Source: Neostapfia colusana
Taxonomy: Eukaryota; Streptophyta; Magnoliopsida; Poales; Poaceae
DNA: 64,000 nt
Reading direction: 5' to 3'
Assembly: GCA_030760725.1 (NCBI GenBank)
Contig: JASWHV010000009.1
Location: 92,306,780-92,370,779 of the forward strand
A program made the translations under genes and the position numbers. Below, in pieces: positions 21,265 to 32,354 of the stretch (positions are counted from its first letter, which is position 1; every line of letters starts with the position of its first letter). Under the pieces are notes generated by a model. It did no database searches and was not told the DNA's origin. It was given only the letters and a program-made list of their open reading frames with translations.

Positions 21265-22938
21265 TTGGCTCATAAACCTGATGTTTTATCTCAGCTTTTG
21301 CGTGTTACTTCTGCTGGACCTCGTGTGACTCAGTACTGGATTCCTAAATGCCTTTGTACTAACCCCAGTATTGAGTCATCGACGTATTGTACTTCTATGC
21401 AGGTTACACGCTTGAGGAAGGAGAACATTTGGATTATGGATTCAGGATGCTCACGCCACATGACCGGTAACAAAGAATGGTTCTCCTCACTCTCTTTTGT
21501 GTCACATGTAGAAAATGTTACTTTTACCGATAATTTTTCAACTCCTATAATTGCTAAGGGTTCGGTTAGAGTAAATAATCACTACACTTTAAAAGATGTG
21601 GCACTTGTTAAAAATTTGAAATACAACTTGCTTTCTATTTTACAATTGCTAGATGGAAATCTAGAAATTATTTTCACTAAAAATTGTTGCAAGGTTGTAG
21701 ATTCAAATAGTGAGCTCATTTTTAATATGTCTCGGTTTGGAAGAGTTTTTAAAGCTGATTTTGATATGTCATCCTCTAAGCATAGATGTCTATTTGCTAA
21801 TGATTCAAAAGACTTATATTTTTGGCATCGTAGACATGGTCACGTAGGCTTTGATCATCTCACACGTGTTAGTGCTCTTGATCGCATACGTGGGCTGCCT
21901 AAGCTTAAAGGGGACAAATAAATTGTGTGCTCTTCTTGTAGACATGCTAAGATGGTTGCAGGTTCACATGCTCCTCTCACAATGACCATGACAACTGAAC
22001 CGGGTCAACTTTTGCATCTTGACACTGTAGGACCTTCACGTGTTCAATCCTTCGGAGCTAAATGGTATGTTCTTGTGATTGTTGATGACTATTCTAGATA
22101 CTCTTGGGTTTATTTTATGGCATCTAAGAATGAAACTTTTAATCACTTTAGAACCTTATTTCTTAGATTATCAATTGATCAGCCAGGATCTTTAAAAGCA
22201 ATTAGAAGTGATAACCAAACCGAATTTAAAAATCAATCGTTCGATCACTTTTGTGCTGAAAATGGAATGGGTCATCAATTTTCTTCACCATATGTGCCTC
22301 AACAAAACGGTGTTGTACAGAGAAAGAACAGAACCTTAGTTGAGATGGCTAGGACTATGCTTGATGAATATCAAACTCTTAGAAAATTTTGGGCTGATGC
22401 AATCGCAACTGCTTGTTATGTCTCAAATCGTGTTTTCTTGCGTGCTAAGCTAGGTAAAACACCATATGTACTTCGGTTTGGAAATTGGACTAGTGTCACA
22501 CATTTGCGGGTCTTTGGTTGCAAATGCTTTGTTAAGAAATATGGTAATCTTGATAAATTTGAACCTAGATCCGTTGATGGCATGTTTCTTGGTTACCCAT
22601 CTCATACTAGAGGCTATCGTGTGCTATTACATGACACTAACAAAATTGTGGAGACTTGTGAGGTTTCTTTTGATGAAGCTATCTTAGGTACTACCTCTAA
22701 TATTGCAGGACTAGACCCATATCCGCAGGGGGAGAGTATTTTCATCGAAGAAGATGAAGAAGTGATGCTGCTGCCCGAAAATTCAGGAGCTAATGACATT
22801 GTTCCATCTCCTGATTTTGATTCACAACCAGCACCGACGACCACCATTGCTGGTTCAGATCGTCCTCAAGTCACAAGTTCTTCAATTTGTGATGATCATG
22901 AAGAAGAAGGAGCTTGTGAATTGTCTACTCCCCTCTAG
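21265..22938 (+). pseudogene. SIR-VI pol: protease and integrase
   Basis: Protease active site WIMDSGCSRHMTGN at about 21430-21470. It is followed by the integrase zinc-binding region FWHRRHGHVGF ... CSSCRHAKM, split by a TAA at 21919-21921. The catalytic core has LHLDTVGP and IRSDNQTEFKN for the two aspartates. The third acidic residue, normally Glu in GVVERKNR, is Gln (GVVQRKNR, about 22310-22330), which should abolish strand transfer. The C-terminal half carries the copia words FGCKCFVKK and FLGYPSHTRGYRVL. The frame ends at a TAG (22936-22938) and continues in the same phase into RT. Confidence 0.85.
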
Positions 22939-24549
22939 GTCCTCAAAAGTCATCCTCCACAACAAATGATTGGAAGCTTGCACGAACGAGTCACACGGTC
23001 CAGGTTTTGTGATCCAAACTCTCACGCTCATTCTGAATTTGTTGCTTCTTTTGAAACCAAAGATATATCACACGCACTCACTAATAAATCTTGGATTATT
23101 GTCATGCAAGAAGAGTTAGAAAATTTTGAAAGAAATAATGATTGGAGACTTGTACATCCACCTCAAGGTCACACTCTAATCGGAATTAAATGGGTGTTTA
23201 AAAATAAACAAAGTGAGGATGGGGTTGTGGTTAGGAATAAGGCTAGGTTGGTTGCTCAAGGTTTCACACAAGCTGAAGGACTAGATTTTGATGAAACTTT
23301 TGCTCCTGTTGCTAGATTAGAAGTCATAAGAATTTTGTTAGCATTTGCTGCATCTAAATGTTTCAAGTTATATCAAATGGATGTTAAAAGTGTTTTTCTA
23401 AATGGCTACATAGATAAGGAGGTTTATGTCAAGCAACCATCGGGTTTTGAAAATCAAAATTTTCCTAATCATGTTTGCAAACTGTCCAAAGCCTTGTATA
23501 ATCTTAAACAAGCCCCTAGAGCATGGTATTATAGGTTAAAAACATTCTTACTTGAAAAGGGGTTTACCATGGGCAAGGTTGATACAACTCTTTTTGTGCT
23601 TAAGCATGGCAATGACTCATTATTCGTTCAAGTGTATGTGAATGATATTATCTTTGGTTGTGCTTCTCATGATCTTGTGTCCAAGTTTTCAGCTATGATG
23701 AGTTCAGAATTTGAGATGAGTAGGATGGGAGAACTCACATACTTTTTGGGGCTGCAAATCAAGCAAACCAAGGAGGGTACTTTTGTGCATCAAACAAAGT
23801 ATACAAGAGACCTTCTTAAGCACTTCAACATGGACAAAAGCATGTCTCTTCGGACACCAATGAGTACAGCAACGACACTTGAACTTGATGAAGATGGTGA
23901 ACCCGTGGATCAAAAAGAATATAGAAGTATGATTGGATCACTTTTGTACCTCATGGCATCAAGACCGGACATACAATTCAGCGTATGTCTTTGCGCATGA
24001 TTTCAAGCTTCCCCATGTGCTTCACATCGTCAAGCCATCAAAAGAATTCTCAGGTACTTACATGGAACCCAAGAATTTGGGATTTTTCTTCCTTCATCCT
24101 CAACAGTTACTTTGAGATCCTTTTTGGATGCTAATTTTGGGGGTTGTAGAATTGATAGGAAAAGTACTTCGGTTGCTTGTCATTTTCTTGGTAATTCACT
24201 TGTTGCTTAGTCCTCTAGAAAACAAAATTCAGTTGCACAATCCAAAGCCAAATCTGAATATGTAGTTGCTGCTAGCGCTTGCTCACAAATTCTTTGGATT
24301 GTTCAAACACTTAAGGACTATGGGGTTGATCTAGATAGTGTTCCACTATTTTGTGATAACACTAGTGCCATTTGCATTGCTAAAAACCCCGTGCAACATT
24401 TGAGAACAAAGCACATTGACATCATGTATCACTTTTTCCGTGATAATGTTGAAAAAGGAAACATTGTGCTTCACCATGTAGATACCGAACAACAATTAGC
24501 TGACATTTTTACAAAACCTTTGGATTTCACTCGTTTGTTTCATTCGTAG
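22939..24549 (+). pseudogene. SIR-VI pol: reverse transcriptase and RNase H
   Basis: Same frame as the integrase. RT shows NKSWIIVMQEELENF, KWVFKNKQSEDG, FDETFAPVARLEVIR, YQMDVKSVFLNG and LKQAPRAWY. The active-site YVDD is YVND (about 23633-23644), so polymerase activity is unlikely. RNase H follows a TGA at 23998-24000 (where the family has Arg), with LDANFGG, SSRKQNSVAQSKAKSEYV preceded by a TAG in place of Trp, and LRTKHIDI. It ends at TAG 24547-24549. The stops fit C-to-T or G-to-A decay in a methylated, silenced copy. Confidence 0.85.
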
Positions 24550-25617
24550 TGAAATAGGGGTTATGCATCCTCATGGATTAAATTGAGGGGTGTTTTGAAA
24601 CTTGGGAAGTCTATGTGTGAATCTGAATTTAAAATAATATGAGCATAGTATTTCATACATATATGACTTTGTGATTCCTTTTATATGCTCAAAGTTCTTA
24701 CTACATTACTCATGTTATACATTTTGTAGTTTTTGCCATGACTAGTAATTGGAATAATTATTTACATTAAATTTGGTCATGATCAAACTTTCTTGCTGTT
24801 TTAAACTTGTTGCATGCTCACAAGTGCTTTTAATAATGAAAAAATAATCAATCAGCTATTCACATGTTGAGCTTTTATGTTCAAATGAAAAATTAAGAAA
24901 AAGATCAAGAGAATATGGATGCATCGCACTTCTTCTTTTGAGATGGCTTATCATTGCACTTAGATATGAACTTGGAAGAATTTGTGTATGACTAAAACCA
25001 TGTCCTTAAGCTTCTGATTTTCAAATGACATAGGCTTGGCTTGGTTGGTTAGAATAAGGCTGATGCGGCATATAATCTCTTGCAAATGTCATATGATCTG
25101 AATTTGTGCTTTGAAAAATAATTAAAATGCAGCAACAAGTGTCATGCTTTCAGGTCTTGACATAGTTAAGTTTGTGAGATCATCACTTGCTTAAATTGAA
25201 AATTACACTTGATCTCTAGCATGGCTTACACTACTTTATGTATCTCGTTGATGTGATAGTGTAAGTTACTTGATAGTATGGCTTGGATGAGCTTTGTTTT
25301 ATATGTATATGTTATGAATATGCTCATAACAATTAAAAAATTTCTTTTGAACCTTGCTGAATACATTGTCAAATGGGGAGAAATTTATCATACATTGCAC
25401 GATTCACAAGTGTTTTGACACGATTCTTCTCAGGGAGAGAATTTTTGTTTTTTTCTCATTTTATTTCTGATTAACAAAGGGGGAGAAATATGTATAGGGG
25501 GAGAAATTTTTGTTTCAAAATTTATTTATCATTTGATTGTTTTCAAAACTTTTCACGTGAATAAGCGAATGTTCGGATTATAAGTTGTGTTGCCAATGCA
25601 TTCATCAAGGGGGAGAT
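24550..25617 (+). promoter_or_regulatory. SIR-VI 3' spacer with repeated polypurine tracts
   Basis: About 1.07 kb, AT-rich, no supportable protein. Purine runs followed by agaaat occur at about 25375, 25487 and 25496; the last, GGGGGAGAT at 25609-25617, directly abuts the LTR. Serial polypurine tracts before the 3' LTR also occur in SIR-V. Confidence 0.7.
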
Positions 25618-27273
25618 TGTGAGACCTATGTGTGCTGAATACATTGGCTATGACGATAAAAGTTTTGAATTCTGCCAAAACACTCTTTTTGTCAAGGTCC
25701 GACTCTAGGTCCGAGCTCCGACAAGATCCAACGTATGGTCTGACTTGCTATGGCTAGGTCCGACATGTGTTTGGTTAGCTCCGGCAGTAGGTCGAACTAG
25801 TTTTGCTAAGTTCCTGTGCTAGGTTCTGCTAGCTTTGGTAAGCTCCGGCTTAAGGTCCGGTTAGCTTTGGCAAGGTCCGGAGCTAAATCACAATGGTTCT
25901 GTTTTTACCATGCAAGTGTTTCGAACTTGCTTTACATCTATGGAAAGTTTGCTTGGTATTCTTTTACTAAGTTTTTGAAGTGTTATGGCTGTTTACGGTG
26001 GTTAACATTTTGCTATGGTTTGCAACATGCTTATGTGAGGTGTTCACGTAAGGTGTTGTGGTTTTTAGAACTAACTTGAGTCAAGCCGCGGACTTGTGCT
26101 TGAAAGTATTGGTTGTTTATTCATGTGCAGGTGTTGCTTGAGTTCAAGATATGGCTGGTGACGGGATCCATTGAACTAGTCTTAGGGAGAAGATGAGGTT
26201 CAACAACTAAGTTCGGGAGGAATTGTGGTTGAGTTGATCGGGAGGTCGCGCAGCATGTTTTGATCAAGAACAATGCATATGAAGGTATCGTGGACGTCGT
26301 TGGAAGGTGTTTGCACATGTGCAAGGAGTGCATGGACGTGGCAACATGGTTCCAAGGTATGATAAAGAGATGTGGGCGTAAAGAGTTGGTAGGAAAGGCC
26401 CAACCGGCTGGATTATGGACTCAGGCTGCGGCTGAGTCGGTTATGGCTCAAATATGGAAAGATTTGAGTTGGTTATGATAGGATTTCGTGTGGGACATGA
26501 AGTTGAGTTGTTTTAGTAATATGGGGTACGTTTCTAAGGTGTTTAGAAGACTTGAGATTGCTTCTATCTGCGTATAGAAGAGTCTTGAGCAGTTATGGAA
26601 AGTTTTGATTCAGAAACTGAGTAGAATTAGAGTCATAGTTAGGATTGGGTTGGCCTCCGGGCTGGTTATATAAGCAAGGGAGGCCAGAGATCGTGGCAAG
26701 ATGACCTTGGGCTGTTCCTATTATGTTTTGATCAATAAAATTCGTAATTTAGAGGAGATTTTGTGCCTTGTTCGTCCGACTTGTTTTTGTCAAGTCATTC
26801 TCGTCGAGTTTCTGGACAGCACGACAGTGCTTCGGTGTTTCGATCATAACTCGAGTTTTACAAATCCAATTGACTTGATTCTTTTTGGATTGTCTTCTCA
26901 ATTTGATTTTCTATCATCAGTGAAAATGCCACGGTCATTGGATTTGTAGTTTCTGATCTACAAGAGGTTCTTTGCAGTGTTGCAGATCTGGTTTTTACTC
27001 GAGTAGAACAGATTGACCCTCATTTGATCTTTCGATCATAACTTGAGTTTTTCTTGACGGATTTCCGTGATTCTTGTTGTAGTGTCTTTGTGACTTGATT
27101 CTCTATAATATATACCACTTTTTTCATGATTGAACACATTTAGATCAGTCGCATACACGGTTTCTTTAACAGATCAATTTTCTGCCGAGGGGGTTTTTGT
27201 TGCTTCCGCTAAAAAGTTTAAATCTACCATTCACCACCCTCTGGTAGCTTTTCACGTGCTCTTCGATCCTACG
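25618..27273 (+). repeat. SIR-VI 3' LTR (full length)
   Basis: Begins TGTGAGACC after the polypurine tract and ends tcctac with a final g where the 5' copy has a. TATA box at 26667-26673 and AATAAA at 26734-26739. No gene. Confidence 0.85.
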
Positions 27274-28563
27274 AGCCCAATGTTGTAAATTACATATCTC
27301 TGTGTAGGAAGCTCCAAAAATGGTGAAACCAAGTCCTATGGACTCATAAGAGTCCCAAGTTTCTGAAAAACCAAATTTGAAGCATGCCAAGACCGTAGAA
27401 TTGCCATGGGAATTCAGAGAAGCCAAATTGCTAACAAATTTCCTTAGGCCACATCTTACATTAACTTTGTCTGAAATTTTGCAAGCCATACCTCTGTATG
27501 ATCTATGGACCACTGTAAAAATTTCAGAGAATGATGAGATAATCTTCTACAGTTTTCTGCTAATTCTTTCTAGCTTCATCCTTATGTCTATTATCTATTT
27601 CTTTGAACTTTAGTCCAAAAACTTCCCTTGCTCAAGTCCATGTTTACCTCTGTTCCAACACATAACCAGAACCCAACTCTCGAGTCTTAGTTAGTCGGAA
27701 CCATTCTTAAGTCATAAAACACTTTGTTTTATAATTCATTCACTCGAAATATAAAATTATGCATATTCATATCGGTGGGAAACACGACGAGGGAGTTCGA
27801 GGAGGAACTCAGAATCGGAGCAGCAAGTTGAGGGTTAAATCATCGCCAAGCTACTGACTTTAAAGTAGAATTAAACCTGCAGCAACATAAGGCAAGGCCC
27901 GGTTTGCATTTAACAGCTTTTACTTATATTTTACTTTGTATCACTTTTATTGGTCTAGTATGTATTGTGCATTACGTGAAGGTGATTGATATTCCAAATG
28001 CATGACCCAAAACCCGTGGAGTTAAAGGGTAGAACAGGTTACCTTCATGTAGTTTCGGCTAGGCTTAAGTTGTATAGGATCTTGTACAAGTCGCGTAGTT
28101 GGAAGCTACTCACGAGGCTAGGAGTTTGGTTCAATGGGTTATGATTCTAGAGAATGAAATGCCTGGAATAGAAAATGAGACCGAGCAGAGAGTAGGAGCA
28201 GCAGGACGTTGGGCCTGTGTTGCCGTAGCTCTGTTTGTGTCGGTTAAGGACCGATGTGTATGCCGCCCTGTTGAGCAAGTTTGAACAGTACCGGATGCAT
28301 ACTGGAATTATTGGGTCCAGAAAACCGATGTAACTCGGATACTCTCGTGTTGAAACTTATACCGCCATTTTTTAGGGTTGGTGTCATAGGTGTAAACCCA
28401 CTGGTGGAGCAACTTCGACATGTTCCGGGTAGTGGCCCTTCTGATGGGTCGACAGAACTGGTTCGGCATTGGAGTGACGGGTGAAAGGTTGCTGCATACA
28501 ACGTAAGAAAGAGCTCTTGTGTGAGTCTATCGAGGCGGGTGTATGTGTCGTGTGTTCCGGGTG
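27274..28563 (+). repeat. TEK-II 5' LTR, second piece
   Basis: Starts with agcccaatgttg and is collinear with about 40393-41682 of the 3' LTR. Ends with gggtg (28559-28563), the target duplication of the solo LTR. Open frames around 28099-28501 have relatives at the homologous site in the 3' LTR but encode nothing recognisable. Confidence 0.85.
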
Positions 28564-30665
28564 TGTGAGACCCGGTTCCGAAAACAGAACCAAGTTAATG
28601 CATATGTGTGCCCAGGATGTTCATCACACATACACATGTAATCCACAAACTGAATTCAGAATATAACCAAGAATAAATAGTATTTAAATACTTCATTACA
28701 TCGACTAATTGTCTCACTCATGATTGTCTATCTTATTCTTTCAGCGGAAGTCTCTAAAAGACAGCGGAAATAACTAAGTAGCAGCGGGTCCATCTTCAAC
28801 TCCACAGGCATGTTGATGGTAGTTTGCACGCCTAGTACTCCACATGGTCTTCAAAGTACTCTTATCCTGTTGCTGATGTTTAGGTGATAATGCAAGGGTG
28901 AGTACATGTCGTACTCAGCAAGTGCGGTAAAAGTATGACATGTAGCTTACAACAAGGTAGGAATAAAAAGGCTCATTGCAGCAAGCAAATTTTATTTCAC
29001 AAACATGATAAAAACAGCAACTATTTCTAAGTGATATTTATCCCAACATTACCAAGTAATTCAGCATCTTTTTCTCCATCATAACTCGCCCTTTTCTCAA
29101 GTCTCAACCAGCCATTAACCTTTCTCAAGTTCATCTCATACTCATAAACATTCATAACCATCTCATACTCATATAACCAAAGCCAAACTTATTTTCATGA
29201 CTCAAAACAGTCCCAAAACCAATCCCAATGACCATACCATAACCATACCGAACATCCATCCCAAGTTTTCCCTTCTAATCTTGTGAGTTGGCCAGGTGCT
29301 TGTGACCGGAAGCATGGCTATCATGATAGTTTTACACCCTGCAGAGGTGGCACCACTTTACTCACAAGTTTGTGATTTCGTCACCCGTCGGCTACTGCAG
29401 AACCTCCATTGTACCAGTACACAACCGTCGGTGTATGGCCAAGAGATCACAAAATAGCCTTTAGAAAGGGGCTACTAGAAGTATGGACTCACTAAGGTTT
29501 CACCGGCAGGCCCCATTCTCCAACCCAAGGGCCCCCTCATGTGCCATGCAGTTCCCAGGGCAGTCCTCTCTCTACTCCCATTTCCCGTGCCATCCACGGT
29601 CCATAACAAGCTAGCAACACACCTAATTAGTCAGCTAAGCCGCACCCATATTTGGCCTTGTGGTGGCACTGTTTTCCTGGCATGTGCTGGCATGAACCGG
29701 TCCTTAGATCTACGGCAAGTAAACCACCATCTCATTCAACAACATCCACGAACGAAGCTTACCTAGATCTCCCCTGATTCCATGCTCATTATCATCATCA
29801 AGTTCTCATCATCATTATTCATATGAGTGCAGTAGCTGACCATGTTTTAATTCAGCTTCCCGTATCCCGTGCATTAAGCGAAGCAAAAAGGAAAAATGAC
29901 CATACCCGACTCATCAACTTTTCTGGCGACAAGGATGGTTAACAAAACTAGTAAACTCCTATAAAAGGGTGTACCATTAAGTTGACTCAAGCGTACATGT
30001 TTTCGCAAACAAACCAGTTTCAAAACATGGGATCAATATGGTCAAGGGACACTTGCCTTGCTCCCGTGGTTCTTGTTGTCCGAGCGTCTCGAAGTCTTGG
30101 TGATGTAGTTCTTCGTAGATGGCTTCCTGAGCTTGTCATTCTACTCACGACCAAGCACATACAAAATTTACCGCAATCAAACATCATGCACAAACTTTAC
30201 TCAAGATGCAATGGTGTAGATGAATGCAAATACTATGGTGCTGTTTTATTACACCAGTTTGTACGTGTTCTTGCATGTTTTAATATGTTTCATGGAGTTT
30301 TATGATGAACAAGGATGTAGGGATCAAGTGTGGACATGGTGATGATCTTGACTCAAGATCTAGATCAATTCCACCGTCAAAAACCGATCAAAACAATCTG
30401 TCCACACGTAAAAGTTTCTGCTCGAAGGGAGCAAAGAAAACGGATGCATAGAAACAGTGACGACGTCGTAAGATGGGTAACGAAGACCTACCTCACTTCC
30501 CTGCAGGGTATACTCCTAGCAATGGCAGCAGCAGGGGCTCACCGGCGACTGAACTCCGGAGGGGGGGGGGTTTAACTTGGCGAGTTGGGGGCTAGGGCCT
30601 CTAAGTCACCGACTTGGGAGGAAGAAAAAGGGAAAGTGGTTATGGCAAAAAGGGGTTTTGGGTTC

Positions 30666-30673
30666 TATTTATA
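30666..30673 (-). promoter_or_regulatory. TATA box of the solo LTR
   Basis: TATAAATA on the minus strand, about 170 bp downstream (in that sense) of the tandem array. Confidence 0.6.
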
Positions 30674-30839
30674 AGGGGAAAAATAGGAGTCCTATTCCAA
30701 TTGGAGCTCAAATAAGAGTCCAACTCAAATTTGGATTTCAACAAACTTATCTTTTCAATTTGTTGCGGCAGCAATGTGGGGAAAATTGTGTCGGTACCCT
30801 CAGTACTGGGTACCCCCACGCACAGTAGAAAAACCGCCT

Positions 30840-31415
30840 AGGGACCTCGCCCCTCCGCAGGGGTGAGCTCCGAAAGCGCCACATGCCCAAAGGGCCGGGC
30901 CACCCTCCTCCTCAGAGGTGAGTCCCGGGCCTGCCACGCGGCCAGTGGAGCCGGGCCTCACCCCCTCCGCAGAGGCGAGCTCCGAGGACGCCACGCGTCC
31001 AGCGGGGTCGAGCCTCCCTTCTCCTCAGAGGAGAGCCCCAAGGGTGCCATGTGTCCAGCGGGTGCTGGACCTCATCACCTCCGCGGAGGTGAGCTCCGAG
31101 AGCAACATGTGTCCAGCGGTGCCAGACCTCACCCCCTCCGCGGAGGTGAGCTCCGAGGGCAACACGTGTCCAGCGGTGCCGGACCTCACCCCCTTCCGCG
31201 AAGGTGAGCTCCAAGGGCGACACGTGTCCCGTGGTGCCGGACGTCACCTGCTCCGCAGAGGTGAGCTCCGCGGGCGCCACATGTCCCGCGGTGTCGGATC
31301 TCACCCCCTCCGCTCAGGTGAGCTCCGTGGGCGCCACGTGTCCCGTGGTGCCGGACCTCACCCCCCTCCGCAGGGGTGAGCACCGCGGGCACCACGTGTC
31401 CCTCGGCCTGGGGAT
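30840..31415. repeat. Tandem array, ten units of about 57 bp, with ACGTGTC motifs
   Basis: Unit landmarks (GTGAGCTCC or close variants) start at 30863, 30918, 30975, 31032, 31089, 31146, 31204, 31261, 31318 and 31376, a spacing of 55-58 bp. Units are GC-rich. Four contain ACGTGTC exactly (31164, 31222, 31336, 31394) and others have one-base variants. ACGTGTC is the ABRE/G-box class core bound by plant bZIP factors. The array sits in U3, upstream of the TATA box. Confidence 0.85.
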
Positions 31416-31775
31416 GTGTCGACAGCGCACTTAGACAAATTGGAATTGGCTCATTTCAGCTAGCTTTTTCCCATTCCCCATTATTTTTATGATTCTTTCT
31501 CCATTTCTACTTATTTTTTAATGTTTCTGTATATGAAAAATGTATGAATGCACGGAAATGAATTTGAGGGTGTTACAGGGTGTGTCCTGATTCGAATCAC
31601 CGTCCCTCACGATTATATGAGTACCACTTGTTCACTGAATTGTGACGTAGTAATTACTTCCAGATGATGTGAGCTGAATCATTGCTGTTGTGAAGTTCTT
31701 AAGTTCATTGTATTGCAAACCATGTATGCTATAGATGTATAGCTCACTAAGTTTATCTTCCACTTTGGGCATAAC

Positions 31776-31822
31776 CACATCGGAGGAAAGCGTTTCTTGT
31801 TTGATTGTGGACTTCCGATGTG
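31776..31822 (+). other. Conserved-loop hairpin, TEK-II 5' LTR
   Basis: Stem CACATCGGA/TCCGATGTG (31776-31784 with 31814-31822), extendable by a G-U and a G-C pair. The loop core is GCGTTTCTTGTTTGATTG, the same as in TEK-I and TEK-III on their sense strand. Confidence 0.75.
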
Positions 31823-32227
31823 AGGGCTGCCTAAGGCATATTAATCTGCTGCTATAAAACTGAAAGTATGGATTAACATGTAGGCGTGTCGTTATTGCAA
31901 CATATTTATCCTATATTATTAATCCCTGCATGTAGAGTTTCATGTTAAGAGTTTCAGTTAAGTCTTGCTGAGCAATCGTGCTCACGGTTGCATTATTAGT
32001 GTTTTGTACGTTATATAAAATTTGCTATGAAGATGGTTGTTCGGTGAGCCATTGGAGACTCACCGGAAACCCTGCCGCTGCACTCATCTTTGTTTGAGCT
32101 AGTAAGAAGCGTCCGCGGGCTGGACGTCTTCTCTTTTGCATAGTTAGGACCGAGAGCACGTGTGTATGTATATTCCGCTGCGTGTACCTTCGTGGTACAT
32201 TATTGTGTAAATGACACTATGTTGATA

Positions 32228-32233
32228 AATAAA
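32228..32233 (+). terminator. AATAAA signal, TEK-II 5' LTR
   Basis: Conserved in the 3' LTR at 42334-42339, where it would direct polyadenylation. It lies about 40 bp before the LTR-end stem-loop. Confidence 0.5.
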
Positions 32234-32272
32234 AGACTTTGTATGTTTATTATTTTTTTGTGTATGCTGTTG

Positions 32273-32293
32273 GGTGCCGCATCGCACGGCACC
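32273..32293 (+). other. LTR-end stem-loop, TEK-II 5' LTR
   Basis: GGTGCCG/CGGCACC around a 7-nt loop, 47 bp before the LTR end. Identical in the 3' LTR at 42381-42401. Confidence 0.7.
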
Positions 32294-32344
32294 ACCCAAT
32301 GTGTATCCTGGAGTGTGGATCCCGGAAGGGGTTCCCCACAGGCT

Positions 32345-32354
32345 TGGTCAGAGC
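32345..32354 (+). promoter_or_regulatory. TEK-II primer binding site with 2-nt loss
   Basis: Reads TGGTCAGAGC where TEK-I, TEK-III and SIR-VI have TGGTATCAGAGC. Downstream bases (tgcattggg) still match the TEK-III site. The loss of AT inside the site should weaken tRNA priming. Confidence 0.7.

Larger units (their letters stand above)
17541..27273 (+). mobile_element. SIR-VI: complete but dead Sirevirus-like copia element
   Basis: Plus-strand copia element in the 5' LTR of TEK-II. The 5' LTR remnant (17541-19059) lacks the first 130 bp. Then come a Met-type PBS (19062-19073), gag with extension (19121-21223), protease-integrase-RT-RNase H (21265-24549), a spacer of about 1 kb with repeated polypurine tracts, and the 3' LTR (25618-27273). 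The order with integrase before RT defines Ty1/copia. The long gag extension with a second zinc finger and the multiple polypurine tracts point to Sireviruses. The 5-nt agccc is found at both flanks (17529-17533 and 27274-27278). Confidence 0.85.
28564..31577 (-). mobile_element. Solo LTR (3,014 bp) in the TEK-II 5' LTR
   Basis: Begins tgtgagaccc and ends gggtgttaca, flanked by perfect 5-bp copies of gggtg (28559-28563, 31578-31582). No primer site, polypurine tract or coding region is inside, so it is most likely the product of LTR-LTR recombination. Its minus orientation is inferred from a strong TATA box on that strand (30666-30673) and from resemblance to the layout of the TEK-I and TEK-III LTRs. 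The left third is similar to the LTR starting at 62770. Open frames over 30800-31440 arise from the tandem repeats and are not genes. Confidence 0.85.
31578..32340 (+). repeat. TEK-II 5' LTR, third piece (R/U5)
   Basis: Collinear with about 41683-42447. Contains the conserved-loop hairpin (31776-31822), AATAAA (32228-32233) and the LTR-end stem-loop (32273-32293), and ends ttccccaca at 32340. Confidence 0.85.

Noticed and set aside
30840..31415. CRISPR-like regular repeats
   Set aside because: The units are contiguous and diverged with no unique spacers, and the context is a plant LTR.
30800..31440. Several open frames of 64-153 residues with repeated GAHLRGGGE / PSAEVSS-like words
   Set aside because: They are translations of the 57-bp tandem array in different frames and strands. 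A repeat whose period is close to a multiple of three easily stays open.
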